The position numbers and the translations under genes are program-made. Below the pieces are notes generated by a model. It saw only the letters and a list, made by a program, of their open reading frames with translations, was not told where the DNA came from and ran no database searches. This document shows positions 1-7,706 of a DNA stretch of 64,000 nt, piece by piece (position 1 is the first letter of the stretch; the number at the start of each line of letters is the position of its first letter). This DNA is from GCA-003244245 sp963712995. GTDB lineage: Bacteria; Actinomycetota; Actinomycetes; Mycobacteriales; Pseudonocardiaceae. The stretch is from contig CAVQKH010000030.1 of the NCBI GenBank assembly GCA_963712995.1, forward strand, positions 124,001 to 188,000. Direction: 5' to 3'.

Positions 1-660
1 GTGGACACCGGCAAGGACCAGTCCTACGTGCTGGCCGGTCTGTCCGCCGACCAGTTGGCGCACGCCCTGTTCCCGGTCGGCGACAGCGCCAAGGCGGACA
101 TCCGGGCCGAGGCGACCCACCGTGGCCTGGCCGTCGCCGGCAAGCCGGACAGTCACGACATCTGCTTCATCCCCTCTGGCGACACCCGGGCATTCCTCGC
201 CGACCGGTTGGGTTCCCGGGCGGGCGAGCTGGTCGATGAACAGACCGGTGAGGTCCTGGGTCACCATCAGGGGGTGCACGGTTTCACCGTCGGCCAGCGC
301 CGCGGGTTGGGGCTGGCGCAGCCTTCGCCTGACGGCGGCCCGCGGTTCGTACTGGGCCTGGAGCCGGTCTCCGGGACTGTGCTGGTGGGATCCGCGCAGC
401 AGCTGGACGTCAGCGTGATCGAGGCGCGGCGCCCGGTGTGGGCGGCCGGCGTCCCGGATGGCCCCTTCGAGTGCATCGCGCAGGTCCGGGCGCACGGCGG
501 ATGTGCCGGCGCCGTGGCGGAGGCCGCTGGCGACGGTGTTGTGGTGCGGCTCCGGGAACCGCTGCGCGGTGTGGCCCCCGGCCAGGCTGTCGCCCTCTAC
601 CGTCCCGACCCCGCCGGCGACGTCGTCCTCGGCAGCGCCACCATCACCACCACCCGCTAG
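1..660 (+). CDS. mnmA: tRNA 2-thiouridine(34) synthase MnmA, 3' part
   Basis: C-terminal 219 residues of the tRNA-specific 2-thiouridylase, which places sulfur on U34 of Lys/Glu/Gln tRNAs using ATP and persulfide sulfur. The visible part has the family motif KDQSYVL near its first residues, the SHDICFIPSGDT block whose Cys (codon at 163-165) aligns with the second catalytic cysteine, and the C-terminal beta-barrel region. The N-terminal PP-loop ATP-binding half lies upstream of the window, so the apparent GTG at base 1 is not the real start. In mycobacteria the gene lies near the same metE-like and ligA genes that follow here. Identification is firm. Confidence 0.95.
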   Translation: MDTGKDQSYVLAGLSADQLAHALFPVGDSAKADIRAEATHRGLAVAGKPDSHDICFIPSGDTRAFLADRLGSRAGELVDEQTGEVLGHHQGVHGFTVGQRRGLGLAQPSPDGGPRFVLGLEPVSGTVLVGSAQQLDVSVIEARRPVWAAGVPDGPFECIAQVRAHGGCAGAVAEAAGDGVVVRLREPLRGVAPGQAVALYRPDPAGDVVLGSATITTTR

Positions 661-671
661 CCCGACACAGT

Positions 672-756
672 CCCTGCCCCCGGCATGGAGACATATCGGG
701 GTTGATCGGCTGTGCCTGACCCCGATAAGGCTCCATGCCGGGCGGGGGTCAGCCGT
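672..756. repeat. Palindromic element after mnmA, possible terminator
   Basis: Twelve bases after the mnmA stop a long interrupted inverted repeat begins. CCCGGCATGGAG pairs with CTCCATGCCGGG, and inside it ATCGGGG pairs with CCCCGAT, leaving about 18 bases of loop. The motif GGAGACATATCGGGG in this element recurs at the end of dapE (about 35864). It ends at the 3' boundary of the convergent short-peptide gene, so it could terminate transcription from both sides. The fold is seen; the terminator role is inferred. Confidence 0.6.
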
Positions 757-982
757 TGGCGCTCTGACCGGCGCCGCCGACGGCGTTACCGGAGCCGGGG
801 AAAATCTTGTCCAGGATGGGCAGGCCGATGCCGACGCCACCGAAGCTGTCCATGCCATCGGCGCCTTGGGCGAACATCGACAAGACGGTACGGGCCGGCA
901 GCAGCTCCACGTGTTGCCCGTCGAGCTCGGTCCAGCCCAGTGCTGCCGAGACCAGTGCTGCCGAGACCAGTGCTTCAGACAT
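749..982 (-). CDS. Short peptide 1 with ELLPARTVLSMF motif, unknown function
   Basis: A 77-residue peptide with no Cys. The N-terminus is Ala/Leu/Val-rich, the core motif QHVELLPARTVLSMF lies at about residues 23-37, and a Gly/Ser-rich tail follows. The start is well supported: a perfect AGGAGG lies 5 nt upstream on the minus strand. The next upstream gene on the same strand (1198-1434) is a paralog sharing QHxELLPARTVLSMF followed by AQG, and even the leaders upstream of the two genes are alike. The conserved segment followed by a variable Gly-rich tail resembles a peptide-precursor layout, but no maturation enzyme is adjacent. I do not know a function. A gene is likely; its role is open. 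Confidence 0.72.
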   Translation of the reverse strand: MSEALVSAALVSAALGWTELDGQHVELLPARTVLSMFAQGADGMDSFGGVGIGLPILDKIFPGSGNAVGGAGQSANG

Positions 983-1197
983 TGAATCCTCCTAGGATTT
1001 CCTGGCCCGGGGGCTCCGGGTCCGGAAAATATTTCATCGTCGCCTGCTCGGCGGCGCTCTCACATACCGTGCCCAACGATGATGTGTCGTGGCAATTGGT
1101 GGCCGCACCTAGTTCGTCGAGGAACGCTACCGAGCCGCGAAGTTGCTTTTCTAATACGTAGTCCGAAGCGCGGGCTACGGAGTCAGGAGATTCGTGC
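983..1197 (-). promoter_or_regulatory. Leader of short peptide 1, homologous to leader of short peptide 2
   Basis: About 190 nt upstream of peptide gene 1 can be aligned with the region upstream of peptide gene 2 (about 1441-1600). Shared blocks on the minus strand include CTCGA(C/A)GAA, AATTGCCACG, a GGGCACG block, and a CCAGGAAAT-like stretch just before the ribosome-binding site. The conservation covers non-coding sequence and suggests a duplicated promoter or regulatory leader. An overlapping reading frame through leader 1 (to 975) has no paralogous start in leader 2, so I do not call it a gene. Confidence 0.5.
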
Positions 1198-1434
1198 TCA
1201 ATCGTTCTGGTTGGGATGGCCGTCGGCGCCATCAGGACCCGGGGTGCTGTTGCCGCCACTGCTGAAAAGCATCTTGGCGATGGCTTGACCGAGACCATCG
1301 CCGCTGCCACCTCCACTGCCACCGCTCCCGCCGCTGGCAGGGCCTTGGGCGACGAACATCGACAGGACGGTACGGGCCGGCAGCAGCTCCGTGTGCTGCT
1401 GGTCCAGGTAAGCGAAGCTCAGTACAGTAGACAT
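1198..1434 (-). CDS. Short peptide 2 with ELLPARTVLSMF motif, unknown function
   Basis: A 78-residue paralog of the peptide encoded at 749-982. It has QHTELLPARTVLSMF at about residues 13-27, then a Gly/Ser low-complexity stretch, a short amphipathic segment (LGQAIAKMLF) and a polar Pro/Asn/Asp tail. No Cys is present. The start is chosen by an AGGGGG ribosome-binding site and by alignment with its paralog; the frame is open further upstream, but that extension is GC-poor and not conserved. The gene is divergent from the metE-like gene, with 263 bases between them. Function unknown. Confidence 0.72.
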   Translation of the reverse strand: MSTVLSFAYLDQQHTELLPARTVLSMFVAQGPASGGSGGSGGGSGDGLGQAIAKMLFSSGGNSTPGPDGADGHPNQND

Positions 1435-1697
1435 CGAAGTCCCCCTAAGAAATCCTGGCCCGCCAGACGACGGGCGCGGAACATGTCGTCTGCGTAGTGG
1501 TGACGCAGCCGCACTCATCGTGCCCGGCGATAATCGCCCGTGGCAATTCGTGATCGCACGTAATTTCGAGGAGTGCGCTACTAAGGGAGTGTTTTCGATT
1601 CGGGCGTGGTGGGGCGCATTCTCGTGAGCTGCGCCGAGGTTGCCTGATCGCCGGACGCGGCGCGGCGGCTGACCGGACTCTTTGATAGACATCTCCG
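1435..1697. promoter_or_regulatory. Divergent intergenic region with the second peptide leader
   Basis: This 263-base gap lies between short peptide 2 (minus) and the MetE-like gene (plus). The part next to the peptide gene repeats the leader of peptide 1. The rest presumably holds the promoter of the MetE-like gene; no clear -10/-35 pair was recognised. Confidence 0.4.
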
Positions 1698-2732
1698 GTG
1701 ACCGACCTGCGACCCTGGCCCGCTGGTACCGCGACCGGTATCGGCTCGATGCCAGGCACTGACGCCCTCGAAGCCGCCCGTACCGTGATCGGCGAGCTAC
1801 CCCAGCTGCCACACCTGCCCGAGCTGCCCAACCGGGGCGCCGGAGCCGACCTGATCGGCCGCACCGCGGCGCTGCTCGTCGACCTCGCCGTCGAGCTGGT
1901 GCCCTCCGGGTACCGGGTCAGCGCCCGGGCCGGTCGCGACCACCGCCGGGGCGTCGAGGCGCTGCGCATGGACCTCGACGCGTTCGAGGAGGCTGTGGAA
2001 TCCGCCGGAGTCCGACCGGAAGTGATCAAGGTGCAGGCGGCCGGACCGTGGACGCTGGCTTCCGAGGTGGAGCTGCGTACCGGGCACAAGGTGCTCACCG
2101 ATCCCGGCGCGCTGCGGGAGTTCGCGGCGTCGCTGGCCGAGGGGCTGCGCGCGCATGCCGCGGAGGTGTCCCGCCGGCTCGGCGCGGCAACTGTGGTGCA
2201 GCTGGACGAACCGGGCCTGCCCGTGGTGCTCGCCGGCGGTGTGCCCACTCCGTCGGGGTATGGCACCGTGCCCGCGGTACCCGAGAACGACGCGGCCGAG
2301 CTGCTGCGCGGTGTGCTCGACGCGCTGCCGGCGCCGCGGATCGTGCACTGCTGCGCACCCCGGCCACCGTTGGCGTTGCTGCGCCGTGCTGGAGCTGACG
2401 CGCTGGCCGTCGATGCTGAGCTGCTCGCCGGTGCGCCCGGAGCGACTATCGACGCTCTCGGTGAGGCCTGGGACGGCGGGATATGGGTGCTGCTCGGGTT
2501 GGTACCGGCGCTGGCGCCGGCCGCGCCACCCAGCCTGGAGACGCTGGCCCGTCCCGCGCTGGATCTGGTGGACCGGCTCGGTTTCGACCGCGGGCTGCTG
2601 GCGCAGCGGTGCCTGCCAACCCCGTCCTGCGGCCTGGCCGGCGCCACCGCGCAGTGGGCCACCCAGGCGTTGCGCTTGGCCCGCGAACTGGGACAGGCGT
2701 TCGTCGACCCGCCGGAGTCCTGGTCGGTGTGA
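1698..2732 (+). CDS. MetE-like methionine synthase family protein
   Basis: A 344-residue protein of the cobalamin-independent methionine synthase (MetE C-terminal barrel) family. It resembles the short actinobacterial form near ligA in mycobacteria (Rv3015c type). Family features are the N-terminal ATGIGSMPG motif, a VQLDEPGL segment, a zinc-site-like HCC in RIVHCCAP, and a later Cys in LPTPSCGLAG. It has only the catalytic barrel, about half of full-length MetE, so it may act with another methyl donor; its in vivo substrate is uncertain. GTG start. Confidence 0.82.
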   Translation: MTDLRPWPAGTATGIGSMPGTDALEAARTVIGELPQLPHLPELPNRGAGADLIGRTAALLVDLAVELVPSGYRVSARAGRDHRRGVEALRMDLDAFEEAVESAGVRPEVIKVQAAGPWTLASEVELRTGHKVLTDPGALREFAASLAEGLRAHAAEVSRRLGAATVVQLDEPGLPVVLAGGVPTPSGYGTVPAVPENDAAELLRGVLDALPAPRIVHCCAPRPPLALLRRAGADALAVDAELLAGAPGATIDALGEAWDGGIWVLLGLVPALAPAAPPSLETLARPALDLVDRLGFDRGLLAQRCLPTPSCGLAGATAQWATQALRLARELGQAFVDPPESWSV

Positions 2733-2781
2733 GCGGGGAATCCGGTGGCGCCGGGCGCCGGATTGTGGCGAGATAGCGGGT

Positions 2782-3816
2782 ATGTCCACACTCAGCCTCA
2801 ACGGGCTGTCCCTCGCTTCGCTCGACCCGGCCGATGAGGATGCCATCCGGCAGTGGTACGAGCTGCACTGCGAGGTCACGAGCGCGGACTGGCCGCAGGA
2901 TCCGCCGCCGTGCTGGGTCCATGCGCTGGGCAGCTTCCGCAACCCGTGGCCTGGCGAGGTGCAGATCACCTGGCTTGCCCGGGTGGCCGGCTCGGTGGTG
3001 GGCAGCTGCGCGCTTGATCTCCCGATGCTGGACAACGTGCACAACGCCGGAGCTGACATCGTGGTGGCGCCCGGGTACCGGCGCCGCGGTATCGGCCGGT
3101 TGCTGCTGGAGCACCTACGGGCCGAGGCCGCCCGGCAGGGCCGGATTCGTCTCGTCGCCTGGGTGGGGCAGCCGCTGAACCCCACCTCGCCCGATCCGGC
3201 AGGGCGGTTCGCGGCCGCTGCCGGGGCGGTGCCGGCGCTGGTCCAGACCCGGCGGCGGCTCGAGGTCGACTCGGTGGACCCGGCAGTGCTCGCCCGGCTC
3301 GACGCTCAGGCGCAGGGTCAGGGGCGTTGCGCCGGCTACTCCGTGGTGCAGTGGGTGGGCGCAACACCGCTCCAGTGGCTCGAGGGCATGGCCTACCTCA
3401 TGACGCGGACGTCGACCGATGCGCCGCTGGATGACCTGCAGTGGGACGCGGAGAACTATGACGCGGCGCGGATGCAGGCACGCGATGCCAGCTGCCTGGC
3501 CTGCGGACTGCACATGGTCACCACCGCCGCGCTGGATGCCACTGGAGAGCTGGTGGCCTTCACGCAGCTCGTCGGGGACGCCACGTCGCGCTGGTTCGCC
3601 TGGCAGTGGGACACGATCGTGGCACCTGAGCACCGCGGGCACCGGCTGGGCACGTTGATCAAGGTGGCCAATCTGGAATTCGCTCGGGCCCAGCGCCCCG
3701 AGCTGCGCGTCATCGACACCTGCAACGCTGATTCCAACCCGTACATGGTCGCGATCAACGATGCGATGGGGTTCCGGCCGTACCGGAGGACGACCGATTG
3801 GCAGCTCGATCTGTGA
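2782..3816 (+). CDS. GNAT-family acetyltransferase with two GNAT domains
   Basis: 344 residues with tandem GCN5-type acetyltransferase folds. Domain 1 has the acetyl-CoA-binding motif in PGYRRRGIGRLLLEHLR (about residues 93-115). Domain 2 has PEHRGHRLGTLIKVANLEF plus the C-terminal DAMGFRPYR typical of GNATs (about residues 283-335). The open frame extends far upstream, but there it only shadows the metE-like gene; ATG 2782 is taken because the recognisable protein begins there, 49 nt after the previous stop. Such double-GNAT proteins resemble mycothiol synthase, but substrate specificity cannot be read from the sequence. Confidence 0.85.
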   Translation: MSTLSLNGLSLASLDPADEDAIRQWYELHCEVTSADWPQDPPPCWVHALGSFRNPWPGEVQITWLARVAGSVVGSCALDLPMLDNVHNAGADIVVAPGYRRRGIGRLLLEHLRAEAARQGRIRLVAWVGQPLNPTSPDPAGRFAAAAGAVPALVQTRRRLEVDSVDPAVLARLDAQAQGQGRCAGYSVVQWVGATPLQWLEGMAYLMTRTSTDAPLDDLQWDAENYDAARMQARDASCLACGLHMVTTAALDATGELVAFTQLVGDATSRWFAWQWDTIVAPEHRGHRLGTLIKVANLEFARAQRPELRVIDTCNADSNPYMVAINDAMGFRPYRRTTDWQLDL

Positions 3817-4066
3817 ACACCTGTGCCGCAACCCTGTGTTACAACCGATCTGACGAATGTCGCGTGCTGGCGGTCGCTGCCGGAGGTGATAGCGTGACGC
3901 CAGGTTGTGGTCGTGTAGTTCCCCGATCGTTGTGAAGCGTCCGTGGAATGTCTGACTACGGGCTTCGCGCTCCCGTCGGGGATACCTCCCGTCGGGGCGC
4001 GTGATCCGCGCAACCGCGCGGTCGGCACGGTGTCGGCCGCAGCTTCAGATTCCACAGGGAGAGCAC

Positions 4067-4270
4067 ATGGCACAGGGCGTAGTGAAGTGGTTCAACGCGG
4101 AGAAGGGCTTCGGCTTCATCTCCGTCGACGGGGGTGGCCCCGACGTGTTCGTCCACTTCTCCGCCATCCAGGGTGACGGCTACCGCACCTTGGAGGAAAA
4201 CCAGCGCGTGGAGTTCGAGTCGAGCCAGGGCCCCAAGGGTCCTCAGGCCGATCTCGTCCGCGCGATCTAG
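4067..4270 (+). CDS. cspA: Cold-shock protein, CspA family
   Basis: A 67-residue cold-shock-domain protein that binds single-stranded RNA/DNA. RNP1 (KGFGFI, residues 13-18) and RNP2 (VFVHF, residues 27-31) are both present, as is the MAQGVVKWFN start. ATG 4067 is preceded by AGGGAGAG; an upstream in-frame ATG at 4001 would add a tail foreign to the family. The 250 bases before it carry no gene and probably form promoter and 5' UTR, including the direct repeat CTCCCGTCGGGG twice near 3970-4000. A strong hairpin follows. Confidence 0.95.
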   Translation: MAQGVVKWFNAEKGFGFISVDGGGPDVFVHFSAIQGDGYRTLEENQRVEFESSQGPKGPQADLVRAI

Positions 4271-4282
4271 CACGGTTCACCT

Positions 4283-4314
4283 GCGGCCCCGCACCGGTTC
4301 CGGTGCGGGGCCGC
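4283..4314 (+). terminator. Intrinsic-type hairpin after cspA
   Basis: A perfect 15-bp GC-rich stem (GCGGCCCCGCACCGG and its complement) with a 2-nt TT centre starts 13 bases after the cspA stop. There is no U-tract, as is common in actinobacteria. It separates cspA from ligA. Confidence 0.75.
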
Positions 4315-4361
4315 GTGCTGACCGCGAACTGTCGGGGTGCGGAGCTAGTCTCCTGGACGTG

Positions 4362-6491
4362 ATGGACGAAGACCTGGTCACTGCGTCGAGCACGGTGAGC
4401 GAACCGGGCGCCGAGACCCGAGCCGAGTACCGCGAGCTCGTCGAGACCGTGCGCGGACATCAATTCCGCTACTACGTTCTCGATGCGCCCACCGTCTCCG
4501 ACGCCGAGTTCGACCGCCAGTTGCGCCGGTTACAGGACCTGGAGCAGCGCTGGCCGGCGCTGCTGACGCCGGACTCGCCCACCCAACTGGTCGGCGGCGG
4601 TTTCAGTACCGAGTTCGCTGCATACGATCATCTTGAGCGAATGTTCAGCCTGGACAACGCCTTCGACACCGACGCGTTGCGGGCCTGGGCCGATCGGGTC
4701 ACCCGCGAGGTAGGTGCGCAGGTGCATTACCTGGCCGAGTTGAAGATCGACGGGCTCGCGGTGAACCTGCTCTACGAGAACGGGCGGCTGACCCGGGGCC
4801 TGACTCGCGGTGACGGACGTACCGGCGAGGACGTCACCCTCAACCTGCGGACGCTGGACGATATCCCGGACCGGTTGCGTGAGTCGGCCGAATACCCGGT
4901 GCCGGAGTTGCTCGAGGTGCGCGGCGAGGTGTTCTTCCGGCTCGCCGACTTCGCCGAGCTCAACGCCGCCCTCGTCGAGGCGGGCAAACCGGCCTTCGCC
5001 AACCCCCGCAACTCCGCGGCGGGATCGTTGCGGCAGAAGGATCCCCGGGTGAGCGCGACCCGCCCGTTGCGGATGCTCTGCCATGGCCTGGGTCGCCGGC
5101 GCGGCTTCGAACCGGCCCGCCAGTCGCAGGCCTACCAGGCACTCGCGGCCTGGGGGCTGCCTGTCTCCGAGCACACCCGGCTGCTGTCCGGCATCGACGA
5201 GTTGATCGAGCACATCGCCTACTGGGGCGAGCACCGCCACGACGTGGCGCACGAGATCGACGGCGTGGTGGTGAAGATCGATGAGGTCTCGGCGCAGCGC
5301 CGGCTGGGCTCGACATCGCGGGCGCCGCGCTGGGCGATCGCCTTCAAATACCCTCCCGAGGAGGCCACCACCAGGCTGCTGGACATCCGGGTCAACGTCG
5401 GGCGCACCGGGCGGGTCACCCCGTTCGCATTCATGGAGCCGGTGACCGTCGCGGGGTCCACGGTGTCGCTGGCGACGCTGCACAACGCCGACGAGGTCCG
5501 TCGTAAGGGCGTGCTGATCGGGGACACCGTGACGATCCGCAAGGCCGGCGACGTCATTCCCGAGGTCCTGGGCCCGGTGGTCGATCTGCGCAGCGGTGAT
5601 GAGCGCGAGTTCGTCATGCCTACGCAGTGCCCGGAGTGCGCAACGCCACTGCGCCACGAGCGGGAGGGCGATGTCGACATCCGTTGCCCCAACGCCCGGT
5701 CCTGTCCGGCCCAGCTCCGGGAGCGGATCTTCCACGTGGCCGGGCGTGGTGCCTTCGACATCGAGATGCTCGGGTACGAGGCTGCGGTGGCGCTGCTGGC
5801 CGCTGGGGTGGTGCGCGATGAGGGGGACCTGTTCGCCCTCGATGAGTCGAAGCTGCTCGCGGTGGATCTGTTCCGTACCAAAGCCGGGGAGCTTTCGGCC
5901 AACGGGCGCAAGCTACTGTCCAATCTGGACTTCGTGAAGGATCGCCCGCTGTGGCGGGTGCTGGTGGCGCTGTCGATCCGGCACGTCGGGCCCACCGCGG
6001 CGCAGGCGCTGGCCCGGGAGTTCCGGGAGCTGCGGGCTATCGAGGAGGCCGACGAGGAGGCGCTGGCCGCCGTGGACGGCGTCGGCCCGACGATCGCCGC
6101 GGCGGTGCGCGAGTGGTTCGCGGTGGACTGGCACCACGAGGTGGTGGCCAAGTGGCGCGCCGCCGGGGTGCGGATGGCCGAGCCGGTCGACGACTCCGTC
6201 GTGCGCCATCTCGAGGGGCTGTCCATCGTGGTCACCGGGTCGCTGGAGGGCTTCTCCCGGGACGAGGCCGTCGAGGCGATCGCCGTGCGGGGCGGCCGGG
6301 CAGCCGGGTCGGTGTCCAAGAAGACCGCGTTCGTGGTCGTCGGCGACTCGCCCGGCTCCAAGTACGACAAGGCCGTGACGCTCAAGGTGCCGGTACTCGA
6401 CGAGGCCGGGTTCCGGATCCTGCTGGAGGACGGGCCTGACGCTGCCCGCGCGGTGGCTGTATCACCAGCGGAGGAGGAACAACCAGGATGA
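4362..6491 (+). CDS. ligA: NAD-dependent DNA ligase LigA
   Basis: 709 residues, full length. It seals nicks in replication and repair using NAD+. Visible landmarks are the adenylation motif LAELKIDGL with the nucleotidyl-accepting Lys near residue 128, the four-Cys zinc finger starting CPECATPL near residue 423, a helix-hairpin-helix region, and a C-terminal BRCT domain (from about residue 616). The start is ATG 4362; GTG 4359 one codon earlier is an alternative, and no strong ribosome-binding site decides between them. The stop overlaps the start of a small downstream ORF, implying translational coupling. Confidence 0.97.
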   Translation: MDEDLVTASSTVSEPGAETRAEYRELVETVRGHQFRYYVLDAPTVSDAEFDRQLRRLQDLEQRWPALLTPDSPTQLVGGGFSTEFAAYDHLERMFSLDNAFDTDALRAWADRVTREVGAQVHYLAELKIDGLAVNLLYENGRLTRGLTRGDGRTGEDVTLNLRTLDDIPDRLRESAEYPVPELLEVRGEVFFRLADFAELNAALVEAGKPAFANPRNSAAGSLRQKDPRVSATRPLRMLCHGLGRRRGFEPARQSQAYQALAAWGLPVSEHTRLLSGIDELIEHIAYWGEHRHDVAHEIDGVVVKIDEVSAQRRLGSTSRAPRWAIAFKYPPEEATTRLLDIRVNVGRTGRVTPFAFMEPVTVAGSTVSLATLHNADEVRRKGVLIGDTVTIRKAGDVIPEVLGPVVDLRSGDEREFVMPTQCPECATPLRHEREGDVDIRCPNARSCPAQLRERIFHVAGRGAFDIEMLGYEAAVALLAAGVVRDEGDLFALDESKLLAVDLFRTKAGELSANGRKLLSNLDFVKDRPLWRVLVALSIRHVGPTAAQALAREFRELRAIEEADEEALAAVDGVGPTIAAAVREWFAVDWHHEVVAKWRAAGVRMAEPVDDSVVRHLEGLSIVVTGSLEGFSRDEAVEAIAVRGGRAAGSVSKKTAFVVVGDSPGSKYDKAVTLKVPVLDEAGFRILLEDGPDAARAVAVSPAEEEQPG

Positions 6492-6643
6492 GCATTCTGA
6501 GTGAACTGCTCGACGAGCTGGCCGAGCAGTGGGGGCCGCCGGACGAGGGCATGGTCGCCGAGGCCGTGGCAGAGTTGAGCGCCCTCGTGCACCGTGCGCG
6601 GACCGCTGATCTACCGGAGCATCGCCTGCCCATGCAGGCATGA
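6488..6643 (+). CDS. Small 51-residue protein coupled to ligA
   Basis: A 51-residue ORF whose ATG overlaps the ligA stop (ATGA), with GGAGGAGG ending 10 nt upstream. It begins MSILSELLDELAEQWG, is acidic and helical in character, and ends PEHRLPMQA. Coupling and the strong ribosome-binding site argue for real translation. I do not recognise the family. Confidence 0.6.
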   Translation: MSILSELLDELAEQWGPPDEGMVAEAVAELSALVHRARTADLPEHRLPMQA

Positions 6644-7084
6644 TCGATACCCGATGTGCTTCGCGCAGGGCGCCACCCGACCCCGCCACACGCAGCAGCC
6701 GGTCACCGTCATCGCAGTCGCTGTGGTAAGGACAAGCAGTACCCGAGCCGCCGGCCCATCCCCACGTGCCAACGTGGGCCGGCGGCCACGCTGCGGCAGC
6801 CGTTTGACCGACCTGCGCCGTTCACGTGGACGCCAGCCGACTGAGGACACCACGAATCCAGGCCCCAGAATGTGAATGGTCAAACCGGGCAGGCCCTCAG
6901 CCGCGGAACACAGCGGGAGCGCTAAACTCGCGAAGATGCGTGAGTCTACTATCTTCTGGAGCATCCGATCCGGGATTGTTCGGCTCGCGTTCTACGGCGA
7001 CCTGTTCAGGCCGCCGGTTAGTGGCGCGACCAGTCCTCCACGATATTGAGGATTTCTTCGACGGAAAACTGCTTGACGTGTGGG
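6644..7084. other. Gene-free stretch
   Basis: About 440 bases without a convincing coding frame between the ligA transcription unit and the convergent GNAT gene. The frames that are open look like chance high-GC frames, without a ribosome-binding site or recognisable protein. No clear hairpin was noted. Confidence 0.4.
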
Positions 7085-7681
7085 TTAGGTGGGATCTGTT
7101 CCAGTCCCGGGTGGTCGACCGGGGGGTAACGGCAGAAGCAACACGTCCAGCAGCGGTGCATCGGGCCAGCCGGGTTTGAGCTGGGCGACCTTGCGCCAGC
7201 CCCATCGGGTGTAGGCCTGGTAGGCGGTGGTGTTGTCCGGTCGCACGAGCAGGGTCGCGCGGGTTTCCCGCCGGTTCCGGAGGAGCTCGTCGTGCAAGGC
7301 GTGGGCGATACCCTGCCCGGTCCAGTTCCGCCGCACCATGACCTCCGACAGCGCGAATGTCCTCGTGCCGTCTTCGACGGTGAAACCCGGTTCGGGCTCG
7401 GCAACAAGCCCACGCCACCAAGCCGAAGTCGCCGTGAGTGCCCATCCCCAGGCCTGCCCGACCGACTCCCCGCTGAGGTAGCCGATAACCAGGTCGAAGC
7501 CCTCACGGGAGGTGTAGGCGTCGAACCGAGCCATGGCTGCTTCGGCGGACTCGAACGTGCCGCCTGATGCCATCAGCTCGGCGTAGGCGTCGCAGTAGAT
7601 GATCTCGACGGTGCCCCGCTGGCCGCGCGCACCGGCGGTATCAAAGCGCTGGAACGACAGATCGCTGGGCAGGCGGGCCAC
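7085..7681 (-). CDS. GNAT-family N-acetyltransferase
   Basis: 198 residues with a single GNAT fold. The conserved core is SEVMVRRNWTGQGIAHALHDELL (a beta4 strand followed by the Q/RxxGxG/A acetyl-CoA loop), then the RPDNTTAYQAYTRWGWRK segment typical of the C-terminal half. GTG start. It lies 25 bases downstream of the XRE regulator gene on the same strand and is probably co-transcribed with it. Substrate unknown; C-terminal Pro/Gly residues look disordered. Confidence 0.85.
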   Translation of the reverse strand: MARLPSDLSFQRFDTAGARGQRGTVEIIYCDAYAELMASGGTFESAEAAMARFDAYTSREGFDLVIGYLSGESVGQAWGWALTATSAWWRGLVAEPEPGFTVEDGTRTFALSEVMVRRNWTGQGIAHALHDELLRNRRETRATLLVRPDNTTAYQAYTRWGWRKVAQLKPGWPDAPLLDVLLLPLPPGRPPGTGTDPT

Positions 7682-7706
7682 AGATTGGAGTCCTCTCGCT
7701 CGCCGG

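Noticed and set aside
975..1322. 115-residue minus-strand frame through the leader of short peptide 1
   Set aside because: It overlaps the peptide starts and shows no ribosome-binding site or conserved protein. In the paralogous leader the equivalent frame runs directly into peptide 2 without its own stop, so coding is unlikely.
2155..2781. Upstream extension of the double-GNAT frame
   Set aside because: It lies fully inside the metE-like gene in another frame. The real GNAT start is ATG 2782.
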